This document shows positions 46,190 through 59,002 of a stretch of DNA of 64,000 nucleotides, one piece after another. Positions within the stretch are counted from its first letter, which is position 1. Every line of letters begins with the position of its first letter. The notes under the pieces were generated by a model. It was not told the DNA's origin. It made no database searches and worked only from the letters and a program-made list of their open reading frames with translations. Source of the DNA: Chaunax sp. Z400 (taxonomy: Eukaryota > Chordata > Actinopteri > Lophiiformes > Chaunacidae); NCBI GenBank assembly GCA_037577475.1, contig CM075194.1:9084492-9148491 (forward strand). The letters run 5' to 3'. Made by a program: the position numbers and the translations under genes.

Positions 46190-47558
46190 CAAGATTGTTT
46201 ATTTCAAAACCAGTTGTGTACAAGTAACAGACAGACAATAAATAATGCAGAGACCAAAATCATTTTCTGTATATCTACAAAATTAGGGTAAATCAAAGTG
46301 ATTCAAAAATCAGTTCTTCCTCACTTTTAAACACGTGAAAATCAACTTAAATACACATAGAAATGGTGTCTTGTCCTGGGATGGAATCTCTCACCCAGAG
46401 AGAATTTTGATACTTGAGGATGATAAAATGTCACCCTTAGGAAAAGAAAATCACATAATTATTCAATCCGATCAGCATGAGACTGACAGACATGTTGAGA
46501 AAAAAAATAACACAATGACATAAACATGTTTGGTCTCATAAAAACATGTTAGATACACATTTTGGAGGGACAAACACACACTTCATTTCCTGTCATGTGA
46601 GTGGCAGTCTGTATGTTTGGCAGCTGAAGCGAAAAGACAAAATTTCTTACACAGCCTAATGCCATACAATAATGCAACATACACTTTAAAATATTGCCAG
46701 TATAATAAGCAGTCAGCCGAACGATGGTTACAGTTGGAGAGGATGTCAACCTCCTTTTCAACTACAAGAAGCAGGAACTAAAAGTTACTTTAGGCCTATC
46801 TATAAATCATTGGCTGAAGCCAAAATGTGATGAATGCACTTACTATGAGTGCAGGTGGCATACAAGTCTGAATGTAAGAGTCCATGATGCATGAAGTTAG
46901 TGTGTAGAAAGCATGAAGGCATTCCGTTACATTATAAGAATATTACTAAACAAGAAAAGGCAAGAACAGGTGTTATAGTACATCTAGGTTCCTTGAGAAG
47001 AGGAGAGAAGTATTGTTATATTAACCTTGTAAAAAAGGTGGGTGGACTTCCAGATAAAACTTTCTGAGATACTTTGTACCACGATTTCTAACTATTACCA
47101 TTCCTAAAATTATTATGTCACAATTCTTCACCAACTGTGAGCCTCACACGTTTTTCTACGAGCTGCAAATCTGAAATAACCTTGGATTAAAAAAAATCCA
47201 CACATTTCCAAAATATCAAAAGTAATATAAAATGAAACAAAAAAGAGATAAGTAAACAAGCAATTTATATTTACATTACATACAAGTTACACGACACAAC
47301 TCATCTTGTTCATCGATGGCAGTCATTTCCAACTCTTCGGTCATCTCAGCATCCTCCTCCTCCTCCTCCTCCCACAAAACATCCTTTGCTTTGATAGCCA
47401 GTATGCTGCCAGAGCTGCAAGGTCCCAGTTGAATGAAGCTTGGAAGTCAAGAAGTAAATGAGTTTTAAAGATCACCACCGGATGAGGGAATTAGGCGGAG
47501 TCTGGCTCCCTCTGTTGGGAAGCCAGTGAAATGACATGAGAGAAAAAGGCAGCGGTGC
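46190..47558 (-). other. Probable fyn 3' untranslated region
   Basis: Non-coding stretch following the fyn stop. A TTTATT at 46,198-46,203 (AATAAA on the coding strand) could be the distal polyadenylation signal, giving a 3' UTR of about 1.35 kb. FYN has long 3' UTRs, so this is plausible but not proven. No coding exon is seen. Confidence 0.4.
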
Positions 47559-50500
47559 TCAGAGGTTATCCCCCGGCTGGTACTGTGGCTCAGTGGCAGT
47601 GAAGTAGTCCTCCAAAAAGGCCTGCAGGTACTCAAAGGTGGGCCTCTCCTCTGGGTCCTTCTTCCAGCACTGCACCATCAGCTCATGCAGGGAAATGGGG
47701 CAGTCCTGCGGGCACGGCATCCGATAGCCTCGCTCCACCTGCTCCAGCACCTCACGGTTGTTCATGCCTGGAGAGAGGAACACAGAAAGATTTGAGAAAA
47801 ATGTTGCTGACAACCCATTTACACAATATCAACCCCACATTATGGTCTCGTTTGAATTGGCTCTTTAGAGATCATTGGTTTTTTTGGTTGTTTTTTTTTT
47901 AATGAGGTTTGTGAATTTATAGAAAACAATGTTAAGACATCTCACTATAATGTCAGGAATCTCTGTCTGTATGTAATTTGCCTACCTTGAGAACCTTTCA
48001 TCTGATCTACTTCAAACTTAGCGTGTGAGTTGCTGGGAGCGAATGGAAGTGCATTGTCAAAATTGGTGCAATTTGGATAAGCAACATGCTCAATATTAGT
48101 ACATTTAGAATAAAAGGCTAACAGTGCTCTGTGCAGAAGTGGGGTTGCACCTTCAGGGCTCTGCAGCCGGTTTCTCAAGAAAGCTGCAACCAGCAACACC
48201 ACAGGCCAATCAAGTTTCTATCCCTCTCAAACTGAGTCATGCCGTCTACCGTAGCAACCATTTTAGATAGCTACTGTCTTACAAAGGAGGACACGTTTAA
48301 AATAAACTCATATAATTTAAACAACAAATGGAGCACAGCTCAGTTCAGGCAGGCCACGGAGTCAAGCTCGACTGTCATTCTCAGCTACATTAGCTGATAG
48401 CAGCTAATCCCCAAATCAGCCCACAATCAGCTGATAGCTCAGCTGATAGCTAATCCCTAAACCAGCCCACAATCAGCTGATAGCTCAGCTGATTCCCTTC
48501 TATGCATCTAATAGGCAAATTTCATACAGGGCGCGTTACTTAAGTTGCTTTAGCCTGCCTACACTTTCTGTTTCTGCTGCAAGCTGTTTGGCAACGCGTC
48601 TCCACCCCAGCTCCTCCTTCTCATGTTATGTCTGACTTAATCAATGTCTTTGATGCTGCTTCTGTTCTAAACAGGGGGTCTCTGCAGGCTGCTCTCCCTG
48701 CTTATAGCCTTACCATGATGGCTCATGGAAGGGTAGGAAGGAGTGCTCTTCCTTCCTCGGGCTTCCCACATAGGCATGTCGAAGGGGTCCCAGAACAGAA
48801 CCATACCGCCAAATATAAGTTACTGCAATATAAGCTACTGTGATACCTATAAACGTACATATTTTTGACTAACGTGGTCCTGACTGAATTGCATTTCTGT
48901 CAGTTAACAAAGAATATATATAGAGCTGATATTTATTTAATGTTTATTTGTCTATAGACAAGTATATCTAAGGCATGTACCAATGCAAAATACCACAGTA
49001 TTTATAAAATATGGTAATCAGTATTTTTAGCACTCTATGGACCTTTTAAATGCACACAAGTCAAGAGGTCATTCATACAACATAAATACAAAAGGATATA
49101 TTGTCCTCCCTACGATGATAAACCACAGAGGGAGGGTACTGGAGCTTATTTGTGGAGCCTGTTGTCAGTTCCAGCATAGCATTGAGGTGAAGGGTGTGAC
49201 AGCAGGCAATTATAGTGAATGCTGGCAGTTACAGTAAGTGCAGCAAACTGGAGATGTCTCTTTGAACTAGCTCTGAGGGATTACCAGTGCCTTATTCCCT
49301 GATAGGCCTTTATCACAGCAGTTATAACACTGTCTCCATTCTCTGTCCCAATCAACATGAGGCTTTTTCAGACTGGAGGAATTTTTTCATAATTCTGGGA
49401 ACAATTTTAGTTCTTTAGAGTGGGTTCTCTCCCAGCACAAGAAGAATGTAAGTGATGTAAGGGTACGGTGAAACAATGCAGCATCGTCAACTCCACTTGT
49501 AAAAGCCTGTGTGATGATAGCCATGCTACCAACAGCCTGTAATGGTAGCCTTCGGAAAATGGAACAAAACTCAAACAAATGTCTGTCAAATTGTTGCACA
49601 AAAGCACCGTTGCTATATCAGCCAACGGCCAGCTTACATCACTTCAGTGTTCCCTAAAGGCGGTGCCAATTCAAACACAAAGAAAGGCCGTTGGAGGTAT
49701 TAAGTTCTCAGAGGAACTCCCCAGTGGGCACCTCCTCTCAGAGAGACCCCAGAAGTGTTTGGTCTGAAAACGCCTCAGGACAGTCTGACGGTGAGACAGC
49801 AGCACACACAGTATTCTGAAGCTGCTGCATAAAGTCAATAGTTGCATGGAGCTGCGATGATTGGTCCACTGACAACAAATGAATCTTGTCTCACCTGTTA
49901 GAGCAGGATTTGATATTAATATTTTTAGCAGCTGGACTTTTTGAAATCGCATATTTCCCATCACAGCTCAACCAAACGTCCACCCATATGAAATAAATAT
50001 GAATCACAGATTTCAGATTGTACATTACTTTTCAAGCATCATACAATATTTAATAAATGTTGTTATTCATCGTTGTCGTTATGATGTAATTTGCATAGAA
50101 GTACCAAAAGCAAAGACTTTTCTAAACGTTTTTTAATGAAGGTAATTTCTAATATACATGGATTTAGATTGTTCATTCATATTCTAATATTATGTCAATC
50201 ATGGAAAAACTGTTTTATGATAGGAGAAGCTTTATTGGGTTGGGTTAATATTTGGATTAGGGTTTAATTTAATTAGAAGTGATTGTTGGGCTCTGGTAGA
50301 GGCATTCACTTTATTGAATGCCCTTCAAGTTTATAATAATGTAATTAGTTTAAATCCCAAAAATACACTGTTAATAAATGTGTGTGGCAGATTAGGAGAA
50401 CATTTCACATGTTCACACAGTCATCTGGGAATGTGCATTATGTAATAATGCACTTTTTTTTCAGCATCCAGAATCCTGGCCACAGTCTCAGAAGACTCAA

Positions 50501-53500
50501 CACTCTGCATTATTTATTTATTTATTTAACCTTTATTTAACCAGGAAAATTAACCCGTTGTGATCAAGGATCTCTTTCATAAGGGTGACCTGGTCAGGAC
50601 ACAACACAGTGTACAAATATAATAAATATGGGTACAGGCAATACAAAATACACAATGATGATTAGTCAAACACAAGCAATCACATAGAATAGAGAAGTGC
50701 TTACAGGATCCATAGAGCTGAACACACTCACCTGGGTAGGGCACTCTGCCCTTGGTCACCAGCTCTGTCAGCAGGATGCCAAACGACCACACATCTGACT
50801 TGATGGTGAATTTCCCGTAGAGCGCAGCCTCGGGAGCCGTCCACTTTATTGGAAATTTTGCACCTAAAAGAAATTCAGATGCATGATTTCTAATTGTCAA
50901 AACGTTCTCAAAAGGCCACAACATCGTTGCTATTTCATGGTTGCAATTAAAGCAGAAAGTAGGTCAGGACTCGTCATTTTGTCCTGCATTTGTGATTTCA
51001 TTAACGCACAGATATGAGGACATGGGAACGTCTCACCAGGGAAAAAAAAAAAAAGGACAATTCCATTACATCGCTCTGTCTCAGTTTTCAGTTGGCCCAA
51101 GGTGAATAAGTTTAAAGTTTTAATTGCTAACAAATGAAACTCTGAACATGTTGACAGAGTTACGGGTGGAGTCTTTAGGTCCTGTTGTAGTTCATATCTG
51201 CCAACACAGTCAGGGGAGAAGAAGTGTTTTTTTGGGGGGGTAAGGCCACTCATTCCCTACCCCCTAAATGAGATACACAGCAACAGATGGACTTTTGTGT
51301 ATAACCTGCACTGTGCCCTAGTATAAATGTGATAGTCTTTACTCTTAGTGCCCTGTTGTAACCACATGTGCTTTAGCTTTACACCGGTGTCGCCAACACC
51401 AATGCCTGCTCATTTACTTTGTTTATCCTGAAAAGTACTATGTGTGCAGCATTCGTATGAGGTTGCATATTAAGTATTTTTTGGAAGGGATTAAATGGAA
51501 CAAGTCATCTGCCAGCCTTCCAGTTTTTTGCTCTAACAATGAGGCTTTCAGAAGATGCTGTGGCCAGGGTCTAACAGAATACTAAAGAAACATTAAAGTC
51601 AGACGACAGGATCTAACACACGCCCTAAAGTTCATCTCTATTCCTACAAAGTCCTTCAAGTGTGAGTGATGGAAACAGCAGGTATAATAATGATGGCATG
51701 GATTCTGTAAGTTAAACACTGGGCTACAGCTTGAGCCCTGTTGTTTACATTTTGGCACCAACTTTATCATTGTTAAATCGGACCGATTATAAACATGTGA
51801 CAAATATGACTGGACTACTTTTATACTGAACAAAACTTAAAAATGTCATAATTCTCAGGCAAGTTCTAGAATATACAAAGGATTATATACAATGGATTTA
51901 GAGCTGTTTATTTAAATACATAATAAATAAATACATGACATAATATAAGAATATGTGTATTATGTCTGTATATTCAAATTTGACTCTTATTATGACTCTA
52001 AGGGGGACAGGTTTTTTTGAAGCATCTTTTGACAATCCTTATTTATTATACTTATTTTGTCCCAGCCTTACATGTTAAGTTAATACCTTCATGTTCATTC
52101 ATGTATTTTAACTTATTATAATGTCACTGTAGCTGCACGTTGTCTTGGTCGTGCTAACTTAACAGAGGCTACTGTATAGGGTTAGGGTTAGGGTTAGTTT
52201 TGTTGGTGTTTGTGAAGAGCAGGGCGTGTGTGTCATTTTGTACACTTAAAAACGCGTCCTCTCCATTGTCAGTGTCGGCCATTAAACGGAGTCATTCTCC
52301 AAAGACATTCCTGGTCCTGAGATTGATTCTTTCTCACACACAAACACAACGCAGAAGTCCACCGGTTACATATGCATATATAAATAAAAGTCATGCCAAC
52401 GCAAAATTTCTTTGGAGGTTATGTTACAGCTTGTGATGCTACGGTGTCTTTCTGTTTACACAGCTGACTGTTTTCATTGGACCAAGAAAACAGATGTCTC
52501 CCAGAAACCAATTTACACTTTATTAAAGTCTTTACAAGCTGAAACATTCCTTAAGTTTTAATGCCGTAACCTCATTTAGTAAATCACTACAAAACATTAA
52601 TGAAGGATTTCACACAAAAACTCAGTGAACCAAAAACTGGTGCAACCCAACCCTCCAGGCCAACTGTACCTTGTCTTGCTGTGTATTCGTTGTCTTCAAT
52701 GAGCCTGGCCAGACCAAAGTCGGCTATCTTACACACCAGACTTTCTCCAACTAGGATGTTGGCAGAACGCAGGTCTCTGTGGATGTAGTTCATCCTCTCA
52801 ATATATGCCATGCCTGCTGCCACCTGGGAAATGGAGTTATTTTTTCCAGTAAATATTGTATCATTGACCAGTTTCAAGATGCACTAAAAAAGATTTTTTA
52901 CATAGATGTACAGTCATTTTGTAAGGCTGGAAAACTGTCAGGTATGATTACTTATTATTTTGAGCGCCATACCTGAGCTGCCATATCCACCAGATTTGGC
53001 AGTTTGAGGCCTCGTCCTTCTCCATCTTTAAGGAAATCAAGCAAACTCCCTAAAGAAGAGGAAGAAGAACGAGTTAGGATCTGTTGTCTTGTATTATCTT
53101 CCGCTGCTAGATCTCAACTCAGATTTGGATTAAACCTGAAGCGAAACATTGCAGCTGATGCGGCATCACTTCTGGGATTCCTGCTCTTGTGTCAGATTTC
53201 TATTTGTTAGTTATTGCTGTGTGAGGGTCTCTGCGATGAGGCGCAGTGCTATATAAAGAAAGGCACATACCGAACTGTCAATGCAAATGCATAAATTATG
53301 TACACTGTGTAGGTGTGTGCACAGATGCATGTATGTAATATTCATAGCGTCTTATCTACCTTTGCTCATGTACTCAGTGACGATATAAATGGGTTCTTCG
53401 GACACCACGGCGTAGAGCTGCACCAGCTTGTCGTGTCGGAGCTTCTTCATGATCTGAGCCTCTTCCAGGAAAGACTCAGGCGACATGGTCCCAGGCTTCA

Positions 53501-53539
53501 GAGTCTTGACCGCCACCTTGGTGGTGCCGTTCCATGTCC
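47559..53539 (-). CDS. fyn: fyn kinase-domain exons
   Basis: Exon 53360-53539 has the catalytic lysine (VAVKTL) and the alphaC glutamate (SFLEEAQIM). Exon 52973-53049 is the hinge-proximal part. Exon 52670-52823 has HRDLRSANILVGE, DFGLARLI and the activation-loop tyrosine (EDNEYTARQG). Exon 50732-50863 has AKFPIKWTAPEAALYG and SDVWSFGILL. Exon 47559-47767 completes the C-lobe and the tail QPGDNL. All catalytic residues of an active tyrosine kinase are present. Confidence 0.96.
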
Positions 53540-56500
53540 CTGTATCAAAAAAAAACATGAAGTTCAGAAAGAAGTTCACTGCAGCAGGATTGTATTTTGG
53601 ACGGGAGATATTCGCCATGTGAACTACGACAGAATGAAATGTGAGAGGTATGAAAAGAAATACAAGCATATTAAAGTTTAAACAGGAGCCATCAAGAGAT
53701 GACATATCCTACTGGCCCCGACAAAAACAAACAAGGGTATTTGCATGAATGCAATCTCTTTCACTTTTGCAGTCAGTTAGAAATAAATATCAAAATTGTG
53801 TTTAAGAAAACTAGAAAATCACAATATCAAGCTAAAAATCAAGTTAGTTGTAGAAGTTTCTAATGAAAAACTGATATTTTAAACAACACCTTCATGGGCC
53901 ACTACTTTCTCACAGCAATCCACACAAGCTTGTGATCCGACTATGACAAATCTGGAGCTATGGAATATTAACAACTGGCTGATGGTTGTTCTAGTATGAT
54001 TAAAATCTGTTGAAAAATAAAAGTATTCATAATATAGAAAAATAAATAAAGACTGACTATGAAGCCAGTTTATTTATTCATACACAAACATCTCCCTGCA
54101 TTCTGAACACATCTGTCATTGAGTAGAATAATGCTCAATAAAAAGTCGAATATAGCTTTTGTGGTAAAAACAAGCTTCCATTTGAAAACTTAATAAAAAA
54201 ACAAAACTATTCTAGGATTTCTACATGTTTGTGGTACAAAAAACATGTTCAAATCTCAGCAGATCAGACACACATGGAGCATATCATGACCAAATGTGGA
54301 AGAAAATTAGTAATTGAATTTAACTAAACTGAAACAGCATGTGTGTCAGTGGAGTTTAGATGAGACATGACAGAAAAACCTATTCAGGCAGAAAGAAAAC
54401 GCCACATACACAAGATTTAACTGGTCTAAAGGTCATTTGAGATCCTGAATCAGATGGTGAATCATGGGAGGTTCAGTCAAAAGGGACAGTGAGTACATGC
54501 AGAGGTGTGTCCAGCATCTACATTTCTAAATGAAATAAATGACGACAAAACACTCCTCTCTTCAGCTGGGTTTTAGTTTTCAATGACCTAACACATGCAG
54601 CATGTTCCACAACACTGCTCACAGCTGTCCATTTCTTCCTCTACGCCAAAAGACAACGCCAAAAAGATACACACCCATCCAGACCTCTCCAAACTGGCCG
54701 TTGCCGAGACGTTTGATGAGCTGCAGAGACTCCCTCGGGATCTCCCACACGTCTTTGGTTTTGACGGACAGGTCGGTCAGACGAGGCATGCCTTTGTGGC
54801 ACGGCACAATCAGTCGACAGCACAGCCCCGCGGCCCTGGCTGGATCAACCGTGCAGTTTATTGTTTAGATGAAGTAGTATTTATAAAACCAAAGGACATT
54901 GTAATTTTTAAGAGAGGAAAAGCAGATCTATCGGGTCGTTTTTATCACATCCCACGCAAAACTGAAGCAGAGCCTCACCAGAGTAGTGCTGTACGAGCTG
55001 CTGGAGTGTCTCAAACTGGGCCCTGGTGGTGATGTAGTAGCCTCCACTGTCCAGCTTGCGAATCTTATAGTGTTTGACATGGTCTCCCTTGATGTCATCC
55101 CAGTCCTGGATGGAGAGAGAGTAGGCTCCTGGAACAGACGCAACACAGCGATATAGAGGAAAACTGACAGATTCAGGTTGATTATAGCAAAACGTCTGGC
55201 AAGACTTGCGTATTACAGAACATGTGGGAGTACATGATAGCTTTTCAGTGGCTGCATATGAAGCACGTTGTTCAAAGGTTTAGTGCAATGAATATGGAGC
55301 ATGATATCAAACTGAATTTCAACTCGCAATATTGGTCTAAGTTGTACGTTTTTCAATAAATAAACAGCTTTTGCAACCACAATGCACATTTAAGTAGAGT
55401 GATCCTACATATTAATTTATTCACACACTTCTGTGTGTTTCCTAAAGCATTCAACATGTCAGCTTGTTAGATGCCACTCAGTCTGAGTACCTTTGGTTGT
55501 TTCACTCTCACGGATGAGGAAAGTGCCTCTGGCGCTACCACTGGAGAGCAGTTGCCTCTCTGCATCCTTTCGGCCTAATTTGCCGAAATACCAGCTGCAC
55601 AGAAAAAAAGTAAGGAATCAAAGATTTGAGTGTATTCTATAAAAAAAAAAATCAAATATTGTTTTTCTTTCTTTTTCTTGCTGCATGTGCCGTTATGTCA
55701 ACTTTATCGACGGGAGAGCTCTCAAATATGTGTGACGTGCTAATTAAGCTGCCGTGCATGAGAGAATGTGTGTGAGCTCACATAAAAAGGTTTTACTACT
55801 CACTCCTCGGCTTGGATGGAGTCTACTGGAGCGACATAATTGCTGGGAATATAACCAGTTCCACCTGTAGTGAGAGAACGAGCCTCCCACCAGTCTCCCT
55901 CGCTGGGGAGAGAATCATAGAGAGAGATGTAGAATGGAGGTAGGGTGGAATAATGAGAGAGACAGATCAGCATTTACACATTTTGCAGACAGGCATAAAT
56001 AAGCACTCGGTGTGAGATTTATTGGCTGTCTTGCCTCTGACGGCTGCAGAGAAACCACATAAAAACTGTTTCTAGTGCATAGGCTCCTCCAGTGAGTCAT
56101 CTCTTTAAAGTCCAACTGACATCACAATTTAGCAATTCCATTTTTGTAGTGAAAAATAATGTCACAGTTTTAAATCATGTATCTTTAATAGTTTAAAAAA
56201 AAATTATTTAAAGGAAGAAAGGAGGTCTTTAGGGAAATATTAGAAATGTCAGGTTGCATGCTACCAGACAAAGTAAATAAACTTGTACTGGGGCCTACAT
56301 GTCATGGACAGAGTGCATTATGTTAGTGGTATTGAAATGTAATGACCACACACCCATCAAATGCTATTTAATGTGCTGCAGACTCCTGTTAGTGATTTTA
56401 TCTCTATGGTTCAAACTGTGAGACTCAACATGTGACATAACACTCATAATGCAGATCAGGTCCTTGAGAGTTCCTGTTCCCTCTGACTGTGTCTATAAAA

Positions 56501-58992
56501 CAGCATCTCTAAATGCAGCATTCAGTCTTGACGGTGTCAGGCAGACGTTTTCATACTTACGTGCTATTGAGGATCTGGAACCTCTCCCCCTTCCTGAAGC
56601 TGAGGTCATCCTCGGTCCTGGCTTCGTAGTCGTAAAGAGCCACAAACAGAGTCACTCCTGCAGGAAAAGAAAACAACATGCGACGGTTAGAATTTCAGGA
56701 GGTGAAATGTATGGATGAAGTTTTACGCTGGGATTTTCAGTGTGGTTTTATCGTTGGGATTGTTCATCTGTCGAACACATGGGCTGCTGGGTATTGAAAG
56801 GCAATAAGAATCACTGGCCTCTTCCTTTCCCTGCCTTTTAATATTTTCCATATAGTGTATGTACATACTGTACTTTTCTATACATGATACAGCTTAGACA
56901 GAAAAATCTTCCAGATTCTATGACTTATTTTCAAACTGATTCACAATGGAATTAGTTTGAAATAAGATGTGACATTTGTCGAGGGGTGGTGGACACCCTG
57001 GACATGTCGCCAGTTCATCACAGGACTGACACACCATTCATGCTCACATTCACTCCTCTAGGCAATGCACTTATATTCAACCTGTATTTTATTTTCTGAC
57101 TGTAAGGAACCAACGCAGACATAGAGAGAACATGCAAAACTCCACACAAAGGTGATGCAAATGTGCCACCATTGCCACCCCAAGCAAAGATCCTCATACA
57201 GGAAAAGAGAAAACAATCTCTGAATTTAAGAGCTACAGAACATGCCTAAAAGGGACTTAAGTTATAGTTTTATTTATTATACATATTCCATATGTAGTTT
57301 TTTCAAAGTTTTTATTGATTACCCATAAATTATCCCATCAAGTTGTATGGAAATCTGTCCATTATTTTCTGTGTAATCCTGCAAACCAACAGTGAATACA
57401 TAACCAGACAGAGCCTCCTCTACGGACGGTCAAATTGAGTCCCTGCGTCTCTTAAAAAGGCTGAAACTATAAAATGATTTCATTTTCTGGTTTGATCTGA
57501 ATCAGCCCAGGACAACGCTACAATGCTACTACGCTACAATAAAGCACTGCACGTCTCAATGTCAATTCAGTGACGTATGAAACACCCCTCACAATGACCT
57601 GGGGAGGGGATCTGATGAGGTCACCGCTCTACTCTGTCCTTGCTGACTTTTGTTTGATTTGTTTTAATTACTCAAGTCCTCACTTTACTATCTCATATAT
57701 GAATGCTGCTTAGTGCTGCCCTCCTGGGCTCATTTCTTATTCATACAGGCCGATTGTGCTGACTCCACACTGTTTATCTGCCCTTGACGTAGTTGACATC
57801 AAAGATAGAATATACTCTTAATTTATGCAGCACACATCATATGTATCTTTATTATCTCGAGTGAGAGACAATAAAGCCCATTTCCCAACCGCAGAAACAC
57901 TTTTGCACAATGTCTGATCTTTATGGTCGTCAGATTTGCCTCACAGAGTACGAGCATTGATTTAGGTCAACCTTGTTTTCCATTAACTTTCAAACAGTGA
58001 ACATTCGTCTTCTGCAGAGAGTTTATCACACAGCACCACTTTATCAGCACACATAAAATAATAATCATGTGTTTACTTGGAACACACCAATTTAAATCAT
58101 CCAATATGTCTGAAGTGAAAACTTGCTGCTTTTTACTGGTCAGTCAACATATTAGCATTTTTATTGAATGTTGGATAAGGGCTCGGCAGTGTAAACACAT
58201 ACAGCTTCACACATTTTAGCTCTCTTTTAATTGGCCTCTTTGTAATTTGACTTTTATTTAGTGGCACTAACACATTTCAGAATTTCAGACTTAAAATGTC
58301 ATTCGGCTCCAAGAGAACACTTACGGATATATGAAGTTGTTTCTTCATATTTCTAGTCTTAATGCTGTGCTAAGCTAACCAGCTGCTGGCTGTAGCATGC
58401 ATGGAGCAATCTAAATGTGCTTTAGACAGAGGGAATCAATAAAATGCTAGGAGTGTCTGTTCTTTGAGTAAGTGTGAGATGGACGAAACATCTTCTTTGT
58501 AGACAATGCTGCAACTCTCAGGAAGAGAGCAAAGTCTTTTTACCCCAAATGCTGAAATATTGCTTTAAAAAGCTACCAAACCACCCAAATAATTTAATTT
58601 GTGGAGAGATGTTGTGACACAAGATGGTCTATTGTGGCAATAATGCTAAATAAGTATAGGTGTGTGTCACATTATATTATTTCATAAACAGCTACAGCCT
58701 TAAAAAAAACTTATATAATATATTAAAGAGCTCCTCCTACGTCACCTGTTCCACCCCGAGACCGAAGAGTCCCAGACTGCGAGGATGTGTGGATTCCTCC
58801 GAACACGGTCACCCCCTGTGTGGCGCCACTGTGGAAGTTGTTATAGTTGGGGATGGTGGTGACCCCAAAGCTGGGGTAGTGCTGCGGCGTGGGGTCAGAC
58901 CCATAGCGATACCCCGAGTTGTGCGAGAGGCTGGTATCCCGGTCATCAGTGAGTTTTGCTGCTTCTTTATCCTTACATTGGACGCAGCCCAT
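47559..58992 (-). CDS. fyn: Src-family tyrosine kinase Fyn, all coding exons
   Basis: Membrane-anchored non-receptor tyrosine kinase acting in T-cell, neural and adhesion signalling. Eleven exons, 5' to 3': 58746-58992, 56561-56657, 55804-55902, 55491-55594, 54979-55128, 54675-54839, 53360-53539, 52973-53049, 52670-52823, 50732-50863 and 47559-47767. They sum to 1,614 bp, exactly 537 codons plus stop, the human FYN length, and carry the exon sizes usual for Src kinases (99, 104, 150, 180, 77, 154, 132). The N-terminus MGCVQCKDKEA identifies Fyn. The order is SH4, unique, SH3, SH2, linker, kinase, tail; the tail EPQYQPGDNL has the Csk-site tyrosine. The start exon has an acceptor at 59003-59004, so further 5' exons lie upstream. 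Confidence 0.97.
47945..48840. repeat. Dispersed repeat, longer copy B (in fyn intron)
   Basis: Inverse-oriented relative of 18,702-19,095, extending further left (CTACTTCAAACTTAGCGTGTGAGTTGCTG, GCAATTTGGATAAGCAACATGCTCAA, CACCACAGGCCAATCAAG). It contains a two-copy tandem repeat of about 56 bp at 48,388-48,492 (AATCAGCTGATAGCTCAGCTGAT). I recall similar sequence as common in percomorph genomes; its class is unsure. Confidence 0.75.
50508..50610. repeat. Dispersed repeat with TTTATTTAACC motif (in fyn intron)
   Basis: (TTTA)n followed by ACCTTTATTTAACCAGGAAAA and GGATCTCTTTCATAAGGGTGACCTGGTC, a block I recognise from many vertebrate genomes as a dispersed element. Class uncertain. Confidence 0.5.
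52177..52197. repeat. Short interstitial telomere-like TTAGGG repeat
   Basis: Three units of TTAGGG (TAGGGTTAGGGTTAGGGTTAG) in the fyn intron between 50,864 and 52,669. Too short to mark a fusion. Confidence 0.9.
54675..54839 (-). CDS. fyn: fyn exon 7, FynB (brain) type
   Basis: Encodes the SH2-kinase linker and the start of the kinase domain: RAAGLCCRLIVPCHKGMPRL, DVWEIPRESLQLIKRLG and the glycine loop GNGQFGEVWMG. This matches human exon 7A (FynB). The alternative haematopoietic FynT exon (7B) was looked for between 53,540 and 54,674 on this strand and not recognised. Confidence 0.93.
54979..55594 (-). CDS. fyn: fyn SH2-domain exons
   Basis: Exons 55491-55594 and 54979-55128 encode WYFGKLGRKDAERQLL, GTFLIRESE (FLIRES motif whose Arg binds phosphotyrosine), then YSLSIQDWDD, HVKHYKIRKLD and GGYYITT. 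The module is complete, so phosphotyrosine binding and the closed inhibited form should be preserved. Confidence 0.95.
55804..56657 (-). CDS. fyn: fyn SH3-domain exons
   Basis: Exons 56561-56657 and 55804-55902 encode the SH3 domain: VTLFVALYDYEARTEDDLSF (ALYDY motif), then GDWWEARS and GYIPSNYVAPVD. All the aromatic residues of the proline-peptide groove are present. The junction to the SH2 exon gives AEDWYFGK, where human has AEEWYFGK. Confidence 0.95.
56980..57480. repeat. Two dispersed fish repeats (in fyn first coding intron)
   Basis: 56,980-57,170 contains GGACACCCTGGACATGTCGCCAGTTCATCACAGG and AGAGAACATGCAAAACTCCAC, the familiar 3'-tail-like block of a fish LINE/SINE group. 57,290-57,480 (TTATCCCATCAAGTTGTATGGAAATCTGTCCA) is a second family. 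The rest of the 58,745-56,658 intron showed nothing further. Confidence 0.6.
58746..58992 (-). CDS. fyn: fyn SH4 and unique region exon
   Basis: Starts MGCVQCKDKEA: Gly2 for myristoylation and Cys3 and Cys6 for palmitoylation, which place Fyn in lipid rafts. The unique region (LTDDRDTSLSHNSGYRYG, PTPQHYPSFGVTTIPNYNNF, SRGGTG) follows human FYN closely, with fish-specific changes in the middle. The start is fixed by the lipid motif. The exon keeps 10 bp of 5' UTR (58993-59002) after its acceptor. Confidence 0.95.
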
Positions 58993-59002
58993 TCTCTACT
59001 TT

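Noticed and set aside
52177..52197. TTAGGG repeats as a mark of chromosome fusion.
   Set aside because: Only three units; common by chance and slippage.
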